64,000 bases of DNA from Montifringilla adamsi (GCA_017590115.1 JAGGNK010013558.1:15174126-15238125), one strand, 5' to 3'; positions 13,869-27,664 are shown, numbered from the stretch's first letter. Notes: generated by a model not told the origin, from the letters alone. Translations and numbers: made by a program.

Positions 13869-14117
13869 ACTCATCACAAATAAGGTATGAAAAAAAGGCA
13901 TTACTTTCCCACTGCATGCACTGCAGTGTAATCATATGTGCGATATTATTTTATTTGTTTAGGGTAGGGTATTGCATGAATCTGACTGAAGAAATCGCAC
14001 CTTTGTAGAAGAACTTGAAAAAATATATTTTGGCAGCTTCTCTATTCAAATCAGCAAGGACACCACAAGAAATACATAAAGGTATGAGCTTTTGTTGATG
14101 AAGGTAATCAAAGTGGA

Positions 14118-14201
14118 AAGTGTCTCTGCCCATGGCATGGGGGTTGAAATTAGATGATCTTTAAGGTTCCTTCCAACCCAAATCAGCCTACAATTCTGTA
14201 A
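14118..14201 (+). mobile_element. CR1: CR1 LINE 3' end, sense strand
   Basis: 'gtctctgcccatggcatggg' is followed by 'gatgatctttaaggttccttccaacccaaatcagcctacaattctgt'. These are the terminal 85 bases or so of avian CR1, ending in the ATTCTGTA form of the 8-base tail. The copy is strongly 5'-truncated and non-functional. It lies about 250 bases downstream of the MIR relic. Confidence 0.92.
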
Positions 14202-15299
14202 AAGGTCTATAAGATAAAAATAGGGAGAAAAGGGTCTAATTATAACTCAGCTATCCTGGAAGTATGACACTACCAAACTTTATTCAAAGGCACAGAGTGT
14301 GTTTATTGGGGATTTATGACAACATTGGAATCAGGAACAATTGTATTGATCACACCAGAACCAGAAAAATTGTATTGTTGTATTGATGACAGTTTTAAGA
14401 GATGGAAGCTGGCTTACCTAATACCTGTATCTTGCTGGGAAAAGCTGTCTCTGATAAATCAAATCTTAGTGTACATGCCTTTTGCCAGCTTGATCAATAA
14501 AGTATTTACATGCACCAGTAAAACACAAGGTTTTTTAGTCTCAAAATAATAACTTGTTTTAGATCCAGGACTGGGATTCCAGAAAGTGGCAAATCACTGT
14601 ATCCTGTGTCACTATTATGCTGCAAGAGGTTACTTGAAGGGTAACCCCAGGAAAACACTTTCCTTATAAGTTTCTCATTTTAGGCAACATGCAGAACTCT
14701 AAGCAGCCAACATCCACCCATCTCCAACAGCCATCCTGTAATATCCACAGGACTCCAGGGACTCACCAGCGTGGCAGAAGTGTCCGTGCCAAATTCTTTT
14801 TGATCTGAGGGGCCAGGAGCAGCATTCAAACCACCCAGCTACTGAACAGAGTCTGATCAAAATGCACAGTCAGTTGTCAGGGATGGTGATGACCCTTGTG
14901 CTGAAGGGACATTTGGCCTGAGTGGGCATAACAAAGTGGGATGCTCAGGGCTTGCTACAAAGCTGACTCCTCATGCCATGGCAGCAACAGCACAAAACGT
15001 CCCTTTTTTTAAGAAACGAGGCCTAGAATAATCCCACATGTGTTTCTTGTTTTCAACCCCCACCCCTTAAAGCCAGATTTATTTATTTTTTCAATAAAGC
15101 CATCCCCTGGGTTTAATAGTAGCTATTCTAGAGTCTGAAGTTAGATTAATCACATCCCACTAGCAGCATTTTAGCTGAATGCAAGGGAGGCCTTTTTTGC
15201 AGAGCATCTCCTGAGCTGAGCCCAGCTCCCCCTGTGTCATTAGAGTGGGGCTGGTGCCCCGTGTTTACGGCAGAGGAATGTCGATGAGGGGCTGGAAAT
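14202..15299. other. Intergenic or intronic sequence, nothing recognised
   Basis: No gene or repeat recognised. The frame at 14316-14549 (77 codons) has no domain. A polypyrimidine stretch followed by 'taaagccag' near 15060 is not convincing as a splice acceptor. Confidence 0.6.
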
Positions 15300-15400
15300 C
15301 CTCATTGTCAGCCTGCCACTGACTCTCTGTGTGACTTTGGAATTAAACACAATTTCCCCATGGCTCGCTGTGTCCCTTTTTGTCAAAGCTGAGCCACACT
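15300..15400 (+). mobile_element. MIR-like SINE relic, sense strand
   Basis: 'cctgccactgactctctgtgtgactttgga' at 15312-15341 matches the MIR core ('ctgccactgactcgctgtgtgaccttggg'). It is followed by 'aatttccccatgg', where MIR has 'cctcagtttccccat'. The 3' part is decayed. The ends are approximate. Confidence 0.5.
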
Positions 15401-15559
15401 GACAGAGGGTGATGTGTGGGGGAGGTTTACACTACCACTGCAATTTCATGTGCTATCCGTATCCTGTGGACAAATAAATACATTCACTTCTAAGGACAGT
15501 CAGTCCACGCCATCCATCATCACTATAGACACATAGAGGGGAAAAATGATTGTGAAATA

Positions 15560-16470
15560 TGCCCAGAATTTGAGCCGGTTTTGATACCAGTGGATGAGAT
15601 GCCATTTTTTGGTATAAAAGAGCTGAATGAAAGGTTTGAAACTGCGTATAATAATTATGAGAGTAACAAACAGCGTTTCTCTTTCAAGACCATTTACACA
15701 TTTACTATGTTATCATTTCTAATTCATATTAATCAGAGGGTTCATGAACTCGTAACTGAGAGCCATTTGCAGCATAAATAACTTTATCTGGCTACTAAAA
15801 ATACACATATTTAATATGAAACAATAGGGTTAAATATAAGCAATATGTTTAGGTAATTAACCTGCTGTTTCCACAAATTAATTTAGTCTATACAGGTGGC
15901 AAAACAGCACCTATCACTGCAGCATGAAAACACTGTTCAGAATTTAGGAGGCCAAAGAAGGAAATGAAGCTCTATAAATCGTGTTTCTTTCTCTGCCTGG
16001 TAGGTAGTTATTAAAAAGGAATAACCTCTGGATAATTGCACCGCAATAGCATGGTAACTACAGCATATTTACAGTCAATCTCTAATAACAGATAACTCAC
16101 ATAGTTTTTCCTCCCAGTGATTTGCCAAGTGGAAGCAAACCCAATTTGAATCCTGCTTTTGCAGCTCGGTGCAGCCTCTTTGCCCCGTTATTACTCTGCT
16201 GCTAACAGCGGCCTCGGACTGTCAATATCTTCCCTGCCACGGTTTACACTGGTAGTTGTTATTATATCAGACCATGAAAATTGATGGTGATAACACACTC
16301 TCTAGGAAGGCTCTATACATGTCAGTTATTCAAAATATGTCTCGTTAAATAAATATTTACAAGACTTTCGTTATTTAGCTTATAAACTGTTTGGACTGAG
16401 GCAGCTTTGGAGCAGTTGAAGAGCGTTCCAAAGAGTTACTGCAGATTAATCCATGTAAACCACACCAGTG
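15560..16470. promoter_or_regulatory. Possible conserved non-coding block
   Basis: A long stretch without recognisable transposon sequence is rich in TAAT-type and GATA-type words ('cagataactcac', 'gataattgcacc', 'gttattatatcag', 'ttgatggtgataac'). A less AT-rich middle near 16160-16250 contains 'gccccgttattactctgc'. This texture is typical of deeply conserved enhancers near developmental genes, but I have no alignment to support it. The 66-codon frame at 15581-15781 shows no domain. Confidence 0.25.
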
Positions 16471-19400
16471 TGCTAAAAATTGCTATGGTGGTTTCTAACT
16501 GCCAAGTCTATATCCTTCCAGTCTAAGAAATACAGGACGTATTTTCCTTTGTAATAAAATCTCTCGATAAAAGCAATAAAAAAATACTAGTCCAGAACAT
16601 GTGATTATCCTGGGGGGGTGAAGGGGAATCATACCCATGGGATGACAGGGAAGTTGGCTTATTCTTGCAGCTGGGAGAATGGATAAGGGTTTGGATTATC
16701 TGAGCTGCAGAAATAGGGAGAACCTTAAAATGGAAAGAGGGAAGAGGAAAGCTATTCAGATAATAGTTTAGTAATAATAGCTATTCTGTTAATAGCATAG
16801 TAATAATTCCTCAATAATCAGTCAATCCCAAAGCAGGCTTAATTTTGTCCTGGAGAAAGCCAAAGGACACAACAAAGCAAAAGTAGGCAGGAAAAAAGGG
16901 AGCCAGTCCTGTTTCTGAGCTTCAGATGTCTCTGCCTTTCCAAGACCCCCAGATCAGTGCTGTACAAGGATTTTGAAATAACCAAACTAATGAGGCTACA
17001 TCAGGCAATAATGATGAGGCTCTGGGTGGGCGGGCGCTTTTCAGTCCTAAAGATTTCTGCTCAGCAAGCCAAGGTTCCTGGCATAAAACCCAGAGAGCTG
17101 GAATGTTTTCTGTGCTTGCAGGGTCAGGCTTGTGAGTGTGTGTGTGTGTGTGAGTCTCTAGGTTTCACACTGTGCCTCAAGCAGAGTCATCCAAGAAACA
17201 GCACCGCTTTCTGCCGTGCTGGATGGCTTTGGGATGCTGGTTTTCCACGAGAGGGAGCAACTCACCAGCACAAAAACCCCCTTTTCCCAGACCAACCATC
17301 AAATCCACTTGGAGCTCTCAATTTACTCAGCTGACGGCAACCTTGATTTTTATCAGTTCTACTAGATTTGAGAATCATATACCATTACTGATTTTTCATG
17401 CCTAAAGTCACACTGGCTGCGTGTGTATTTATGCATATCAGGGGAGAGTTAAAATGGACATCACTCATTTAGAGAAGTGAGCCTTTCACTGAAAGGGAAA
17501 CATTCATGTTTCCAGCTTTGCAACATCTGTTGGGCTAATTATTAGGATGCAAAAATGATGGATTTACCAAAGCAATCAACTGAAGGCTTATTCTGTTGGT
17601 GCTGAGTGAGGGGGCCTCAGCCCATGGGGGAATTGAAGCCAGGAGGGAGGTAATTCTAGATTTGCCTGAAGTGTGCTACCCATGGAAGGTACTGGCTGCT
17701 ATTCAAGCTATTCAAGCCTGCAGCCCCTTTTCGTCCCTAACAGGAGACATGGGAAGCAAAAACAGCTGTCAAAAGGGGTTCAATGTTATTGATAAGCCCT
17801 TTGTGTCAACTGAAGCCCCTCCACTGGCGAGTCCAAACAAAACAGCTCAAAATCTGCGTATCAGTGGAAAAACATGTTGGGCTGCATGTGGAATAAAGCA
17901 ACAAGAAGAAAGTGAGAGTGTAACAGTCACAGTTGATTTTTACAAACGACTGTGCAATCCACTGAGGAAATCCCCAGAGGGACTTGAAGTTGTAGTCCTG
18001 ATCCCTTCCCCTGCCCATGCCCCCCCTTCCCTTTTCCAGCAGCCACTGCAGCTCCTCTCCTGTTTACAACTCAGCCCTGCCAGAGCTGCCTTTTCCAGCG
18101 TTTCTGTTGTTTCTGTCCTGGCATCAGGAAAGACACCTTTGCTCTCTTCTTTCAGACAGTTGCACTTTGAGCATGCATGTTGAACTGCTGGAGAATGGGG
18201 AGCAGTTTCTTCCCCACTGTCCATTTCCCATTAACAGGGCACTGAATGAAGATGCAGTAAAATCCGGTTCCAAGTTTTGATTCTTGTAAAGAGTTTCATT
18301 CCCATTCCTGGCCTGATGGGCTCAGTCTTGGGAGTCACAGCTAAGCCCTGAGCTGGATTCCAGAAACCTGGCTTGCTTTTGTACCTCTGTGTTTTATATT
18401 TCATCAGGGAGATGATTACCTTGGTCCTCCTGTGGCTTTCTGTTGTCTTGCCTCCAAGGCAGAAAAGGGTTGAAGTGACAGAAAGACAAATAAAAGCTGA
18501 CCAAATTTGTGATGCTGGCTTCTTTGTTATAGGGAAAAATGGACCAGTGAGCTTGGGACTTTATGTAGAGGACATATCCAGCACAGATGGATTTAGTGCA
18601 GGCTTCTACAAATCAAATCTTTCTCCCCAAAATGACTGGAACTGTGCTGATTTGGAAAAAGTAACTTTTCCTCTGCAAGTAATATATATTCTCATGTAAT
18701 CACAACCTGACCCAATCTATAGTCAATGCAAATGTAAAAATATATAAGAAAGTGTATTAGAACATTTTCTTCTTACTGGAAAGAAGAATAGCTCTGTTGT
18801 CTCCCAAGAAAAACTGGAAATGTGAAACTCTTGGTCCTATTTGCACATGACATTTCCTCAAACTGTTGCTTTCAGGGAAGCAGTGTTGTGATGTTTAAGC
18901 CAATAGCCAAACTACGTGCTAATTTGAAATTTATTTTACATCCTTTGGACTTAATAGCTACCTTTCAGCATCTGTAATTCCAGGCTGGAAAGTCCTAACA
19001 GGCATCTGGGGACAGCCCCGGCCCCGTGTGCGTGTCTGTGCATTAGGGGTCACGAGGCATGTCCAATACATTAAGACCATGACGGTTACAGCCCAGCTAT
19101 GTAGGCTTGACTCCAGTTCAAGCTACAGCAACAGCAGTTCTGGAAGTCTGGAGTTTAATCACTGGTGTGTCAGCCAGGATGGCAGATGTCACCTTGCCAG
19201 CAGTGGAAATCATGTGTCCCTTTATTCTGTCGCTTATTTTTATCCTTCTTTCAGCATTGCAGTATATGGCAGCACAGTACATTTGCAGTGCAAATTCTGG
19301 TCTGTGGTGAGCAGACTGATGCAATCCAAACAGATCTGACACCTTTTATACTGTGCAGTGTCAAGTCCCAATGAGATTTGTCACATGCAAAGTAATTTAT

Positions 19401-21302
19401 GAATCGTCCTTTTTACTTTATGTAGCAAGAGCCATTCATAGAGTCACGTTATGCTGTGAGCTTAACTGGGCTCCCTCAGCAGAGGATCAGGACTTAAAAT
19501 AAGTACTGGAAATGTCTGGCCTTCAGCTTGTATTGAGATGAAATGGCTCAACCAGGAATTGATTCTGAGAGTACAAATCCCCCTTCAAAATCAGAGACCT
19601 CCAAAGAAGGGCATGAAGAAGAAACTGTGCACATAGCTGAAACTGCTCTTGTTGCCTGATTCACCATCATTCACACCAATAACTGCTACAAGATACCATC
19701 ACAGGGAACTATATTTGGCTCCCATGTCAGTGAAGTCATCCTGCTGATTTTAGGGAGAAAAGAGCGGAAAGCTGAGGGGAATATATTTTAAAAAAATATG
19801 CAGTGTCAAAAAAACCACCAATACATTCTGTAAATATAAGGAGTCAAGTGCTGAAATATTTGCAACAACCACAGCTCAGTTTTCCTCACCAGGAAGATGT
19901 ACACCCCACTGTCAGCAACAAAACAAGTTTCAGGGCAAGCTCTAAATTCTTCAAGACCTCATCACTTGCCCTTGGAGACCAGCAAGTAAGTGCAGTTAGC
20001 CCCTTTCACACACAGTGCAAACTTGTGACAGGTTCACAGGCACAGAGGTCAATACTAGAGCTGATATGGACCATTCCTAAAGTGTTTAAGTCCTTTAGGT
20101 CTTAGAAGAGCCTCAGTAGAGGTCCTGTCATAGTTCCTTGATCAAGTGTCCAACCTCTCAAATTAAATTTTCTACATTAAAGGGCCCAGCACTTCTATTC
20201 ATCATAGGCGAAACTGATTCTGTATCTCTTCAAAAGCAGCCACAACTGCTGTTCCAACAAGAAGGAAAAATTTGGCTCTTCTTTATCTTAAGAAATACGA
20301 GGGTCATCTGGGAAAAGCCTGAGTTTGCCCTCAGGAAGAAGCCACCTTCACAAATCTGGCCAGACACATGTGAGATGCTGATAGAAGGCAAGAATTTATT
20401 TTGCTTTTTCTCACTCCAGTTTCTACCTACTCCAAGCTCCACCAGCGCCCTCCTCCCAGCCCAAGTTTACAGCCAACAGTAACTAATACTGAAATGGCTG
20501 CATAGATTATGTTGATGATTCACCTCAGGAAAAGGCACAGCCCTAAAAAAATGCCTAAAAGTAACTAATGACATGATAACCTGTTTTCACATGTGGACTT
20601 GCCCCATTTTTGTAGTGTTTCTAGCTATCACTTTCTGACACAGGATAGTGAACAAATGATCTTACTGGTGGAGCTCTTCTTAAACTACCAAGAATTCTAC
20701 GGAGAAGAAGTGGCTTGTTGTTTATGCTCTAAAGTTGTGCAATTTTGGAAAATTCATCTAGGAAAAAACCAAATTCAGTGGGAGATATTCTGGGATAGTT
20801 GTGGTGCCAAGTAAATAAAACCTTTTGGTTTTTTTGGCTTTTTCTTTTCTCACTTTCTCTCCAGTGAAATGTAGCACATGCTTTTGCTCTGTATTGTGCA
20901 CTGGGTGAAAGTGCTCTATCAGAGCTTTCTGAATTCGGAAATAAATGTGCTTAAATCAATAATGATAATAATAACTCAAATGCAGTGTTATTCAATAACG
21001 TTATCTAGCTCAGAGAGTATAGGGCCCTGCATTCCTGGGTAAGCACAAAGGAAGGCCTGGTTGTGTGCATGCAGCTATGGGTACCTGACACTATCCCAGA
21101 AATATAAGAACAAACTCATTTGGAAGTTATATTCTAAGTTAAATCTGCACATTTGTGATGTGTGATGTGCATGTGCGCATGCCTAGTCAGGAAAAGCTGA
21201 TCTGTAATGCCTAATTTAGAAAAAAATAAAAGCAAAATATGACCTTGAGTGTATGGAAATCAGCTGTTTCTAACATTTGGGGATGTTCCTACTTATAGAA
21301 AA
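16471..21302. other. Intergenic or intronic sequence with a (GT)n run
   Basis: A short (GT)n microsatellite lies at about 17136-17152. The longest plus-strand frame, 17596-18183 (195 codons), opens at TTG rather than ATG, has no recognisable domain, and is crossed by antisense frames, so I do not call a gene. Frames at 19028-19374 overlap on both strands. No repeat family is recognised. Confidence 0.6.
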
Positions 21303-21319
21303 GGGGGGGGGGGGGGGGG
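21303..21319. repeat. Homopolymer G run (17 G)
   Basis: Seventeen consecutive G are flanked by 'tatagaaaa' and 'aaagac'. A single run of this length can form intermolecular or slipped G-quadruplexes. It is also a classic place for sequencing or assembly length error. Confidence 0.9.
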
Positions 21320-24300
21320 AAAGACTAACAGAGCATGCTAACAGCTGACATTACCTAAAGGTTGAAATTATTAAACCGACAAAGGAATGGGTAGTTAACG
21401 CAAAGGTCAGAATAATGTATTTAACGTAATTAATCTCCCCATGTCTTGATAGAGTCAGGGCAGGGGCCCTAAATCAATGTTATGTTTGAGGTGTGATGTA
21501 ACACAAAGGTACAAAAAGTTAAGGATGGAATGTCAGCCTTAACTTTAAACATCCTTTTATTTGTTGGACTGTATAACATAACACGGACTTTACTTAAACA
21601 TTGTATTTGGTGTGTTACATGAAACCGCGGTGTGTGAAAGGAGGTAACAGAGTTATTCAATCAGCCACACAAAGACGACTTTCTTGCAGTCTTTGAAAGG
21701 GCTTTTGGACACAGCTTTGTTAAATACCACTAGCAAGGATTCAAGATTCGTCCACCTGCATTAGTTAATTCCCCATGCCCAGACCCCTCTGCTGCCAGCC
21801 CGCTTCAATTTCAGGTACAAATTGCTTTCCTCAGTTGTGCTTCAAAACCCGTACGAATTTCTCAGCTGTTGAAGCTGTTTGTGGCAATAATTTTTAATAA
21901 AGTTCCCTTTTCACACAGTCTAGGAAGAAGGAAAGGACAGGTCCCAGCAGCCCTTTTTACAGCCTCATTTGCATATTGGGTTAGGCTACTTAATAGTCTC
22001 ATTAGCACCATCTGTTGGGAACCCGCTAATAATGCACTGCTCCAGGTAACTGGAGACATGAAAAATCACAGGGATACACCAGTGACTTGTTCCCAGTTGT
22101 GTCTCAGAGAGCACTGGTTTGACTGTGCAGTGGCCTTGCAGCTCCAGGACCAGTTGCAACTCAGAGCACTTTGCTAATTCTGCGCTCACCAAGGCACACA
22201 AAGCTGCCTCAGGACTTTGATTCAACAAATTCATGGCAAGCAGAAAACTGCTCAGTTCCTTGCAGGAGCTGCCCAGCATCTCATAGCATGGTTTTTTTGG
22301 ATGAACAGTCCCAGACCAGGAAGACATTAAATGAAATGCCATGACATGTAGCAGCTTCCCAAACCTGGTGTTTCCCCACACCAGACATGTAGGTCTCTTC
22401 TGAAGCTGTTACTTCACACACACACAGGTGTCATAAACTGGTTTAGCAAACTGGAAGGGTAAAAGAGCTGGGTTTTTTGTTTTTGGGTTTTTTTTGGTTT
22501 TTTTTTTTTCAGTGAGTAAAACCAAGCATCTCTTACAATAACAGCAAAAATATAAGCTGGGAGACCTCTGAAAAGGTTGACATTGCCAAATTATTATTGG
22601 AGTCCAAATTGAATGTCACTGCTTGGTTTGTTTTTACAGTTGGCCAACCCCAGGATTGCCATTTAAATACCAAAGGCAAGGCTGGCTCCTCAGCCTGATG
22701 TAAATGAGGTTTTACTTCCTGACAGCCAAGGCAGCAGGAATGCCCTGGGCACAGCAGACTCACGGTGTCTGTGGAGATCACCAGGGTGGTTTTGCTCCTC
22801 ACTCTTCCACTTCCAGCTCTCTCCAATCCCTACACCATGTCCAGTTCCAGATCCTGCAGTATTAAGTTACACGGGACAATCACTGAAAATATTTCACATT
22901 CATTCTTTCAATACAGGTGGTTATGCTATTAAGTGGAAATTAATACAAATTAATATGAAGCAGATGAATTCCTTCCTTTCATTCTGGATTCTTTTCTTTC
23001 TAGCCAGCCCTGTTCTCTCCCCTCAAACCTCCTGGATTCCTATTATTTTTAGATATTGTGCTATTAGGCAAATTTGGAATCCAAAACCTTCCCCTGGAGT
23101 ATTTATTTTTCTGGATCAGTTTCATTTTCCACTAAATAATATACCAGCCTTATTTCTGCTTGTACAACTGGCCTGAGCTAAGGTGTGTCAGGAGTGGAAG
23201 TCTGAACTTCTGCTTCCAATGCTGGATTTAAGTCACACATATTATTGCCTAATTTTTTTTCTTTTACTTTTTGTCTTTTTTCTTTTGGCAAAATGTTTAG
23301 TGGTTTCTAAATTAATCTGAGCATGATGTTCAGTTCCAGGGCCCATTGTTGACTTCTTTCCCAGCCTCTCTTTTTCTGGAATTCTCCTTTTTAGGCGAGA
23401 ACAGCTGTGCTCTTATATCTCTGCAATGTGGCCGTGTTACAAAGGTGAATACTTGTGCATTTGTTCCATCATTTTCTGTTTAATTCAAAACTAATTGCTG
23501 ATACATTTTTTGGAGGGCTTCTGGGGCTTAGAAATTATGGGATGAGGTTAGCACAGTAGTTCTGTTTTGTTCACAAAAGAATGTAGAATGGATTTGTTTA
23601 AAAAGTTATCTGAATTACTCACAGAAGGTTCAGTGCAGGCTATTTAAGGCCTCCATCCTTTAATAGGATTCATTTGCATTATGGAAAAGAACTAAACTGT
23701 TCTAAACTAAATTGATGCCCCTCTCTTCATATCAGTGTGCAAAACCACAAAAAGATATTCCCTTCCATGCAGCTTTTTTGGGATAAATATGGGACAGAGG
23801 TAGAAGAAGCTGAGAAACAGAGGGGTGAAACAGCTGGGACAGCAAGTTAATGGAAGTTGTGCTGCTGGCTGGTTTATGGTGCTGTCCCTGAATTAGCTGG
23901 GATCAGAGGAGAATGTTCTGTGCACAGTGGTACCTTTGTGGTGATTTGGGAAAGGGAAACAAGGCACCACAACCCTTCACCTGCCCTGCAAGTGATGAGG
24001 CCTTTCTTGGAGAAAGCTGTCTTGGTCGTCCAAAGCCAGCAAGCCAACCTGAAGCCACCCAGGGTTATGGCCAGAGCTCCATGGCCCATAATTGTCATTT
24101 GTTTGTATTCAAGAAACATGAAGCAAAATAGACTTGCATGGGGACATATGTGTATGTGGGTTACAGGTCCTTTCACTGAGTGGAAAACCTGAAAATTCCA
24201 GGCAAATTCCATTCTGGCTCAGAAAAACAGGAAAACATTATTCAGATAAACCTGAATCATTGATCAAAAGCATTTTAGGAAGGGAAAGGTGAAAGGAGAG

Positions 24301-26072
24301 GAGACAGAAAAGGACTTAGACAAACTTTCTCAATTTTTTTCCTCACCTGTCTCCTTACACATACATATGCATGGCCTTTTTTCCCATAAGCATGGGAAAA
24401 ATGGACAGAGATTTAAATATGCCAACTCTAGATATACAAAACTACTTTAACATTTTTAATTCCCTCTTTCCCAGTTTTTTTCTCAGCCAAAATAATTTAT
24501 GAAATATGCCCTGAACTTGCTTCTAGCATTAGGGTCCCTGGACCTTAATTAGCCATGCACCTATTGCCCACTGAAAACTCCTTGCCCTACTTGATGCACA
24601 CTGGCAAATTCCAAGCCAACTTCCACAAAAGAGGAAGGATTCTGAAATTAATTTTTGTTCTCTTCATGGAACGAAACATATTTTTTTTACATTTAGTGTG
24701 CTTTTCTGCTTAATAACATATTTATAAGAGCTCCCCTACCTGTCTCTTTCTGGAATTATAAAAAGCACATACCCACCTGCAGTCTGCAATACCAGTATTT
24801 ACAAGCTTATATAGGGATTGCAATATTTTCCCTACAAGTTTGTTCTGTATTTTTCATTTCCAGCTGTTAATGGCTCATAGAAAGTAGAAGATCTAGAGGT
24901 AAAGGTGTGACTTAACCACCTACTATAAAGCTCTGAAAGTCCCCACTGTACTTTAATGTAAAGGAAATTCACTTTTCCCCAGGCACCATCGTTTATTATA
25001 TCTGCATATTATATATCTGCACAGTCTATCTGGTGGATCTGTTCAGGTGACAAAACAGAGTTAGTGGCATTGTTAGAAACTGCTGGAAGCAAATGCTGCA
25101 TGTTACCTATCAGTGTAATACACTCCCACTGCAATATTTGAATTTGAACAATATGTTTTCTGCCCTTTTACTTTTTCTTAGCTTTAGGAAATGTCAATTT
25201 AAACTAATTATTTAATATTAAATTAATAAAGAGAAAATGTTTGGCTGGCAAAAAGGATAGTGGAGAGTGAAAAATAGGCAGATTTTTCCTCAGAAGTGAA
25301 AGGTAGGATGATAGGATGGATTTCCCCACTGGAAAATTTTAAAATTTTATTCAACACTAAAATGGCCAACTCATTAGCAAAATACAGGGTAAGAATCAAT
25401 CTATTGATTCCAATATGCAATGGACCAGTAGTTTTATTTCTTATTTCTAGCATACTTAAGTTGATGAACTTCAGCTGAGAAATTTCATTGAATTTTCTGT
25501 TGAAATATAAAAAAGTGTAACTTAGCCTGAATAACTTCCCATGATGGCATTGTCAGAGAAAGCTCTTAAGCAAACTGGGTTTGTCCTACATGATGCAGCA
25601 GTCGTTCCTTCCCCTGCAATGTTTGTTAGGCAGGAACAGGCTCTGCCACATCCAGGTCTGACCAGTGCTCTGCTCCTGGTGAGTCCATCCATGAGATTCT
25701 TCAACAATCTCCATTTCACTCTGATGGGGAATGGGAGCTCCTCTTTTCATCACAAATGTCATTGCCTGAAAGGAAGATTATCTCCAATACTGCTCTGTTT
25801 GGGAAATATTGCCCTGAATAAAATGAGTATGAGTTACTCCAGTATTATGAAAGATAACCTGACTGAACTGTGTAATTTAAGAACATAAAATTTTCAGGAG
25901 AACCATTGCTAGATATTTAAGCAAAACATTTAAACACTTCAACTTAAGCGTATTCCTCATATTCCTAGAGTGAATATGTTCCTTGAACATCAGAGGAATC
26001 TCGTTACGAGAAATTTCTCATTAAAAAAAAATTTCCATTACACATTTAAGTTTCTATGTGTTTTAATGGGGA
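21320..26072. other. Intergenic or intronic sequence, nothing firm
   Basis: No gene recognised. A T-rich stretch with G interruptions lies at about 22470-22511. Octamer-like ATTTGCAT words occur at 21967-21974 and near 23670, but single octamers are expected by chance. Frames at 21986-22381 and 23857-24212 overlap on opposite strands and show no domain. Confidence 0.6.
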
Positions 26073-26124
26073 TGTGTATATATATATGTGTGTATATATA
26101 TATGTATATATATATATATGTATA
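26073..26124. repeat. (TA)n/(TG)n microsatellite
   Basis: An alternating TA tract interrupted by TGTGTG and ATG units spans about 50 bases. It is a simple repeat with no wider structure seen. Confidence 0.85.
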
Positions 26125-27036
26125 GTGAAGTATAAGGACAAATACCAACTGATAAAATAGTGATTGCAAGATAGAATGAACCTGTTCTACTGCAGATTAA
26201 AAAAACCAAGACTCTGCTCTCATTTCTGCAGGTGTACATCCCTGGGAGCTCAGCTGACTTCCAGGAGAGTAGAGCCCCCAATTCTCCTGGTATTTTATCT
26301 GTTCTACTTTCACTGGTCCTTCATAATTTGTATTAGAACAGGTCATTATCATCCCCTTCGAATGCTTCAATGTTTTGATGTGTTTCATGTGATTTATGGT
26401 GTCAGGGTTTTTTTTTCTTCCTTATGTCTCGATAGTTTCTAGTTTAGTAGGTGGCATTTTTGCTGCCCTTTTAGGATGATCACATTTCTGCATTAATTAC
26501 TAATAAATTTTCCCGTTTTCTTGATCATATTTTCAACCTTTATTTCCCATGTTACACAATTTTTTTTCTTTCTGCATATATAATATAATATTTACATACT
26601 ATTTAGTCCAGCTGAATCTCCAACAGAATTCTGACCTTCAAAATGCAGTCATAGATTTCTTCCAGGTCATGGCAACATCATTTGGGGTTGTTTTCAGATC
26701 CATGACATTCTTTAGCAGCTGTAAAAAGACTTCTTCTGCTCATCACACTTTTTCCTATATTTTTTTTTCCTTTCAATACTGGAATTTCTTATAAGCTGGA
26801 TTGGATCTGTACTAAGTTTAGGGGGTTTTTTTTTGGAACATGCTTTTGCACATTAAAATCAATATATTGCACCTTTTTTCATCCACTTAAAAAGTCCAGC
26901 GCTTGCTGATAGCCTCAGGTCTATAAAAATGGAATGTCCTTTCTGATAAGGTTAATTAACAGCTCTGCTTGAGTGGCTTAATTGAGTATAAATTTCCTAT
27001 TATTCTTACACAGCTCCAAAGGCTTCAATTTCTTTT

Positions 27037-27038
<2 letters not shown>
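26125..27038. other. AT-rich intergenic or intronic sequence
   Basis: Nothing recognised. The region has several T runs of 8-9 bases and short AT-rich frames without domains. The interval 26330-26540 has a faint CR1-like look that I could not establish. Confidence 0.55.
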
Positions 27039-27073
<35 letters not shown>

Positions 27074-27089
27074 GGGGGGGGATTTTTTT

Positions 27090-27130
<41 letters not shown>

Positions 27131-27138
27131 CTGGGGGG
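27039..27138. repeat. Paired long T runs with G-run junctions
   Basis: About 34 T (27039-27072) are followed by 9 G, then 'attttttaa', a second run of about 39 T (27092-27130), and 'ctggggggag'. The two halves share the layout T-run then G-run. This suggests a local duplication or an assembly artefact in a hard-to-sequence stretch. Any frame across it is low-complexity poly-Phe or poly-Lys and not coding. Confidence 0.85.
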
Positions 27139-27590
27139 AGCATTGTCTTACATTTTTGTCTTTTCTTCTTCTTTTTCTTTTTGTCCTTTCCAATTCATTT
27201 GAAATCTGACTTAAGTAATAGGGCAACAGCTGAAACTCCCTCCAGCATGGATCCCACAGAACAATTTCCCACTGATACCATAAAGGATAAATCCACATTT
27301 TCAGTTTGAACTCCCAAAAAATAAATGCAGCTGTTTTCTGATCAAAAAAATATACAATTTGGCTCATTGCAATGGTACCACATTTGGACCAATACTGGAC
27401 CTACAGACTTTATTTTTACTGTTGACCATCATGGTCATAATGACATTTATGTGAAAAGAATTAGATGAGTCCACATCTAGTAGATTCAAATGTCAGTTTA
27501 ACTCCTTCAGATTCCCATGAAACTCAGCAGTTTGGCTTCTGACAGTATGGCTGCTGGCATAACAGTGGGATTTCATTCATTCTTTTGACA
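27139..27590. other. Intergenic or intronic sequence, nothing recognised
   Basis: A C/T-rich lead-in at 27150-27190 is followed by ordinary sequence with no gene or repeat that I can identify. Confidence 0.55.
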
Positions 27591-27664
27591 TAATCACAGA
27601 ATCATAAAATGTTTTGGGTTGGAAGGGACCTTAAAGATCACCTAGCTCCAATTCCTCTGCCAGG
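27591..27664 (-). mobile_element. CR1: CR1 LINE 3' end, antisense
   Basis: 'aatcacagaatcataaaatg' is followed by 'ttttgggttggaagggacc', then 'ttaaagatcacctagctccaattcctctgcca'. This is the reverse complement of the last 70 bases or so of avian CR1, including its 8-base tail units (CAGAATCATA/AAATG). It is the least decayed of the CR1 ends here and is extremely 5'-truncated. Confidence 0.95.

Noticed and set aside
17596..18183. 195-codon plus-strand frame
   Set aside because: It opens at TTG, shows no recognisable domain, has antisense frames over the same bases, and lacks nearby promoter or splice evidence.
26290..26560. Possible additional old CR1 fragment
   Set aside because: A faint resemblance in word order only. 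I could not match a continuous segment of the CR1 end.
26978..27367. 129-codon minus-strand frame with poly-Lys
   Set aside because: It is produced by two long T runs. Low complexity, not coding.
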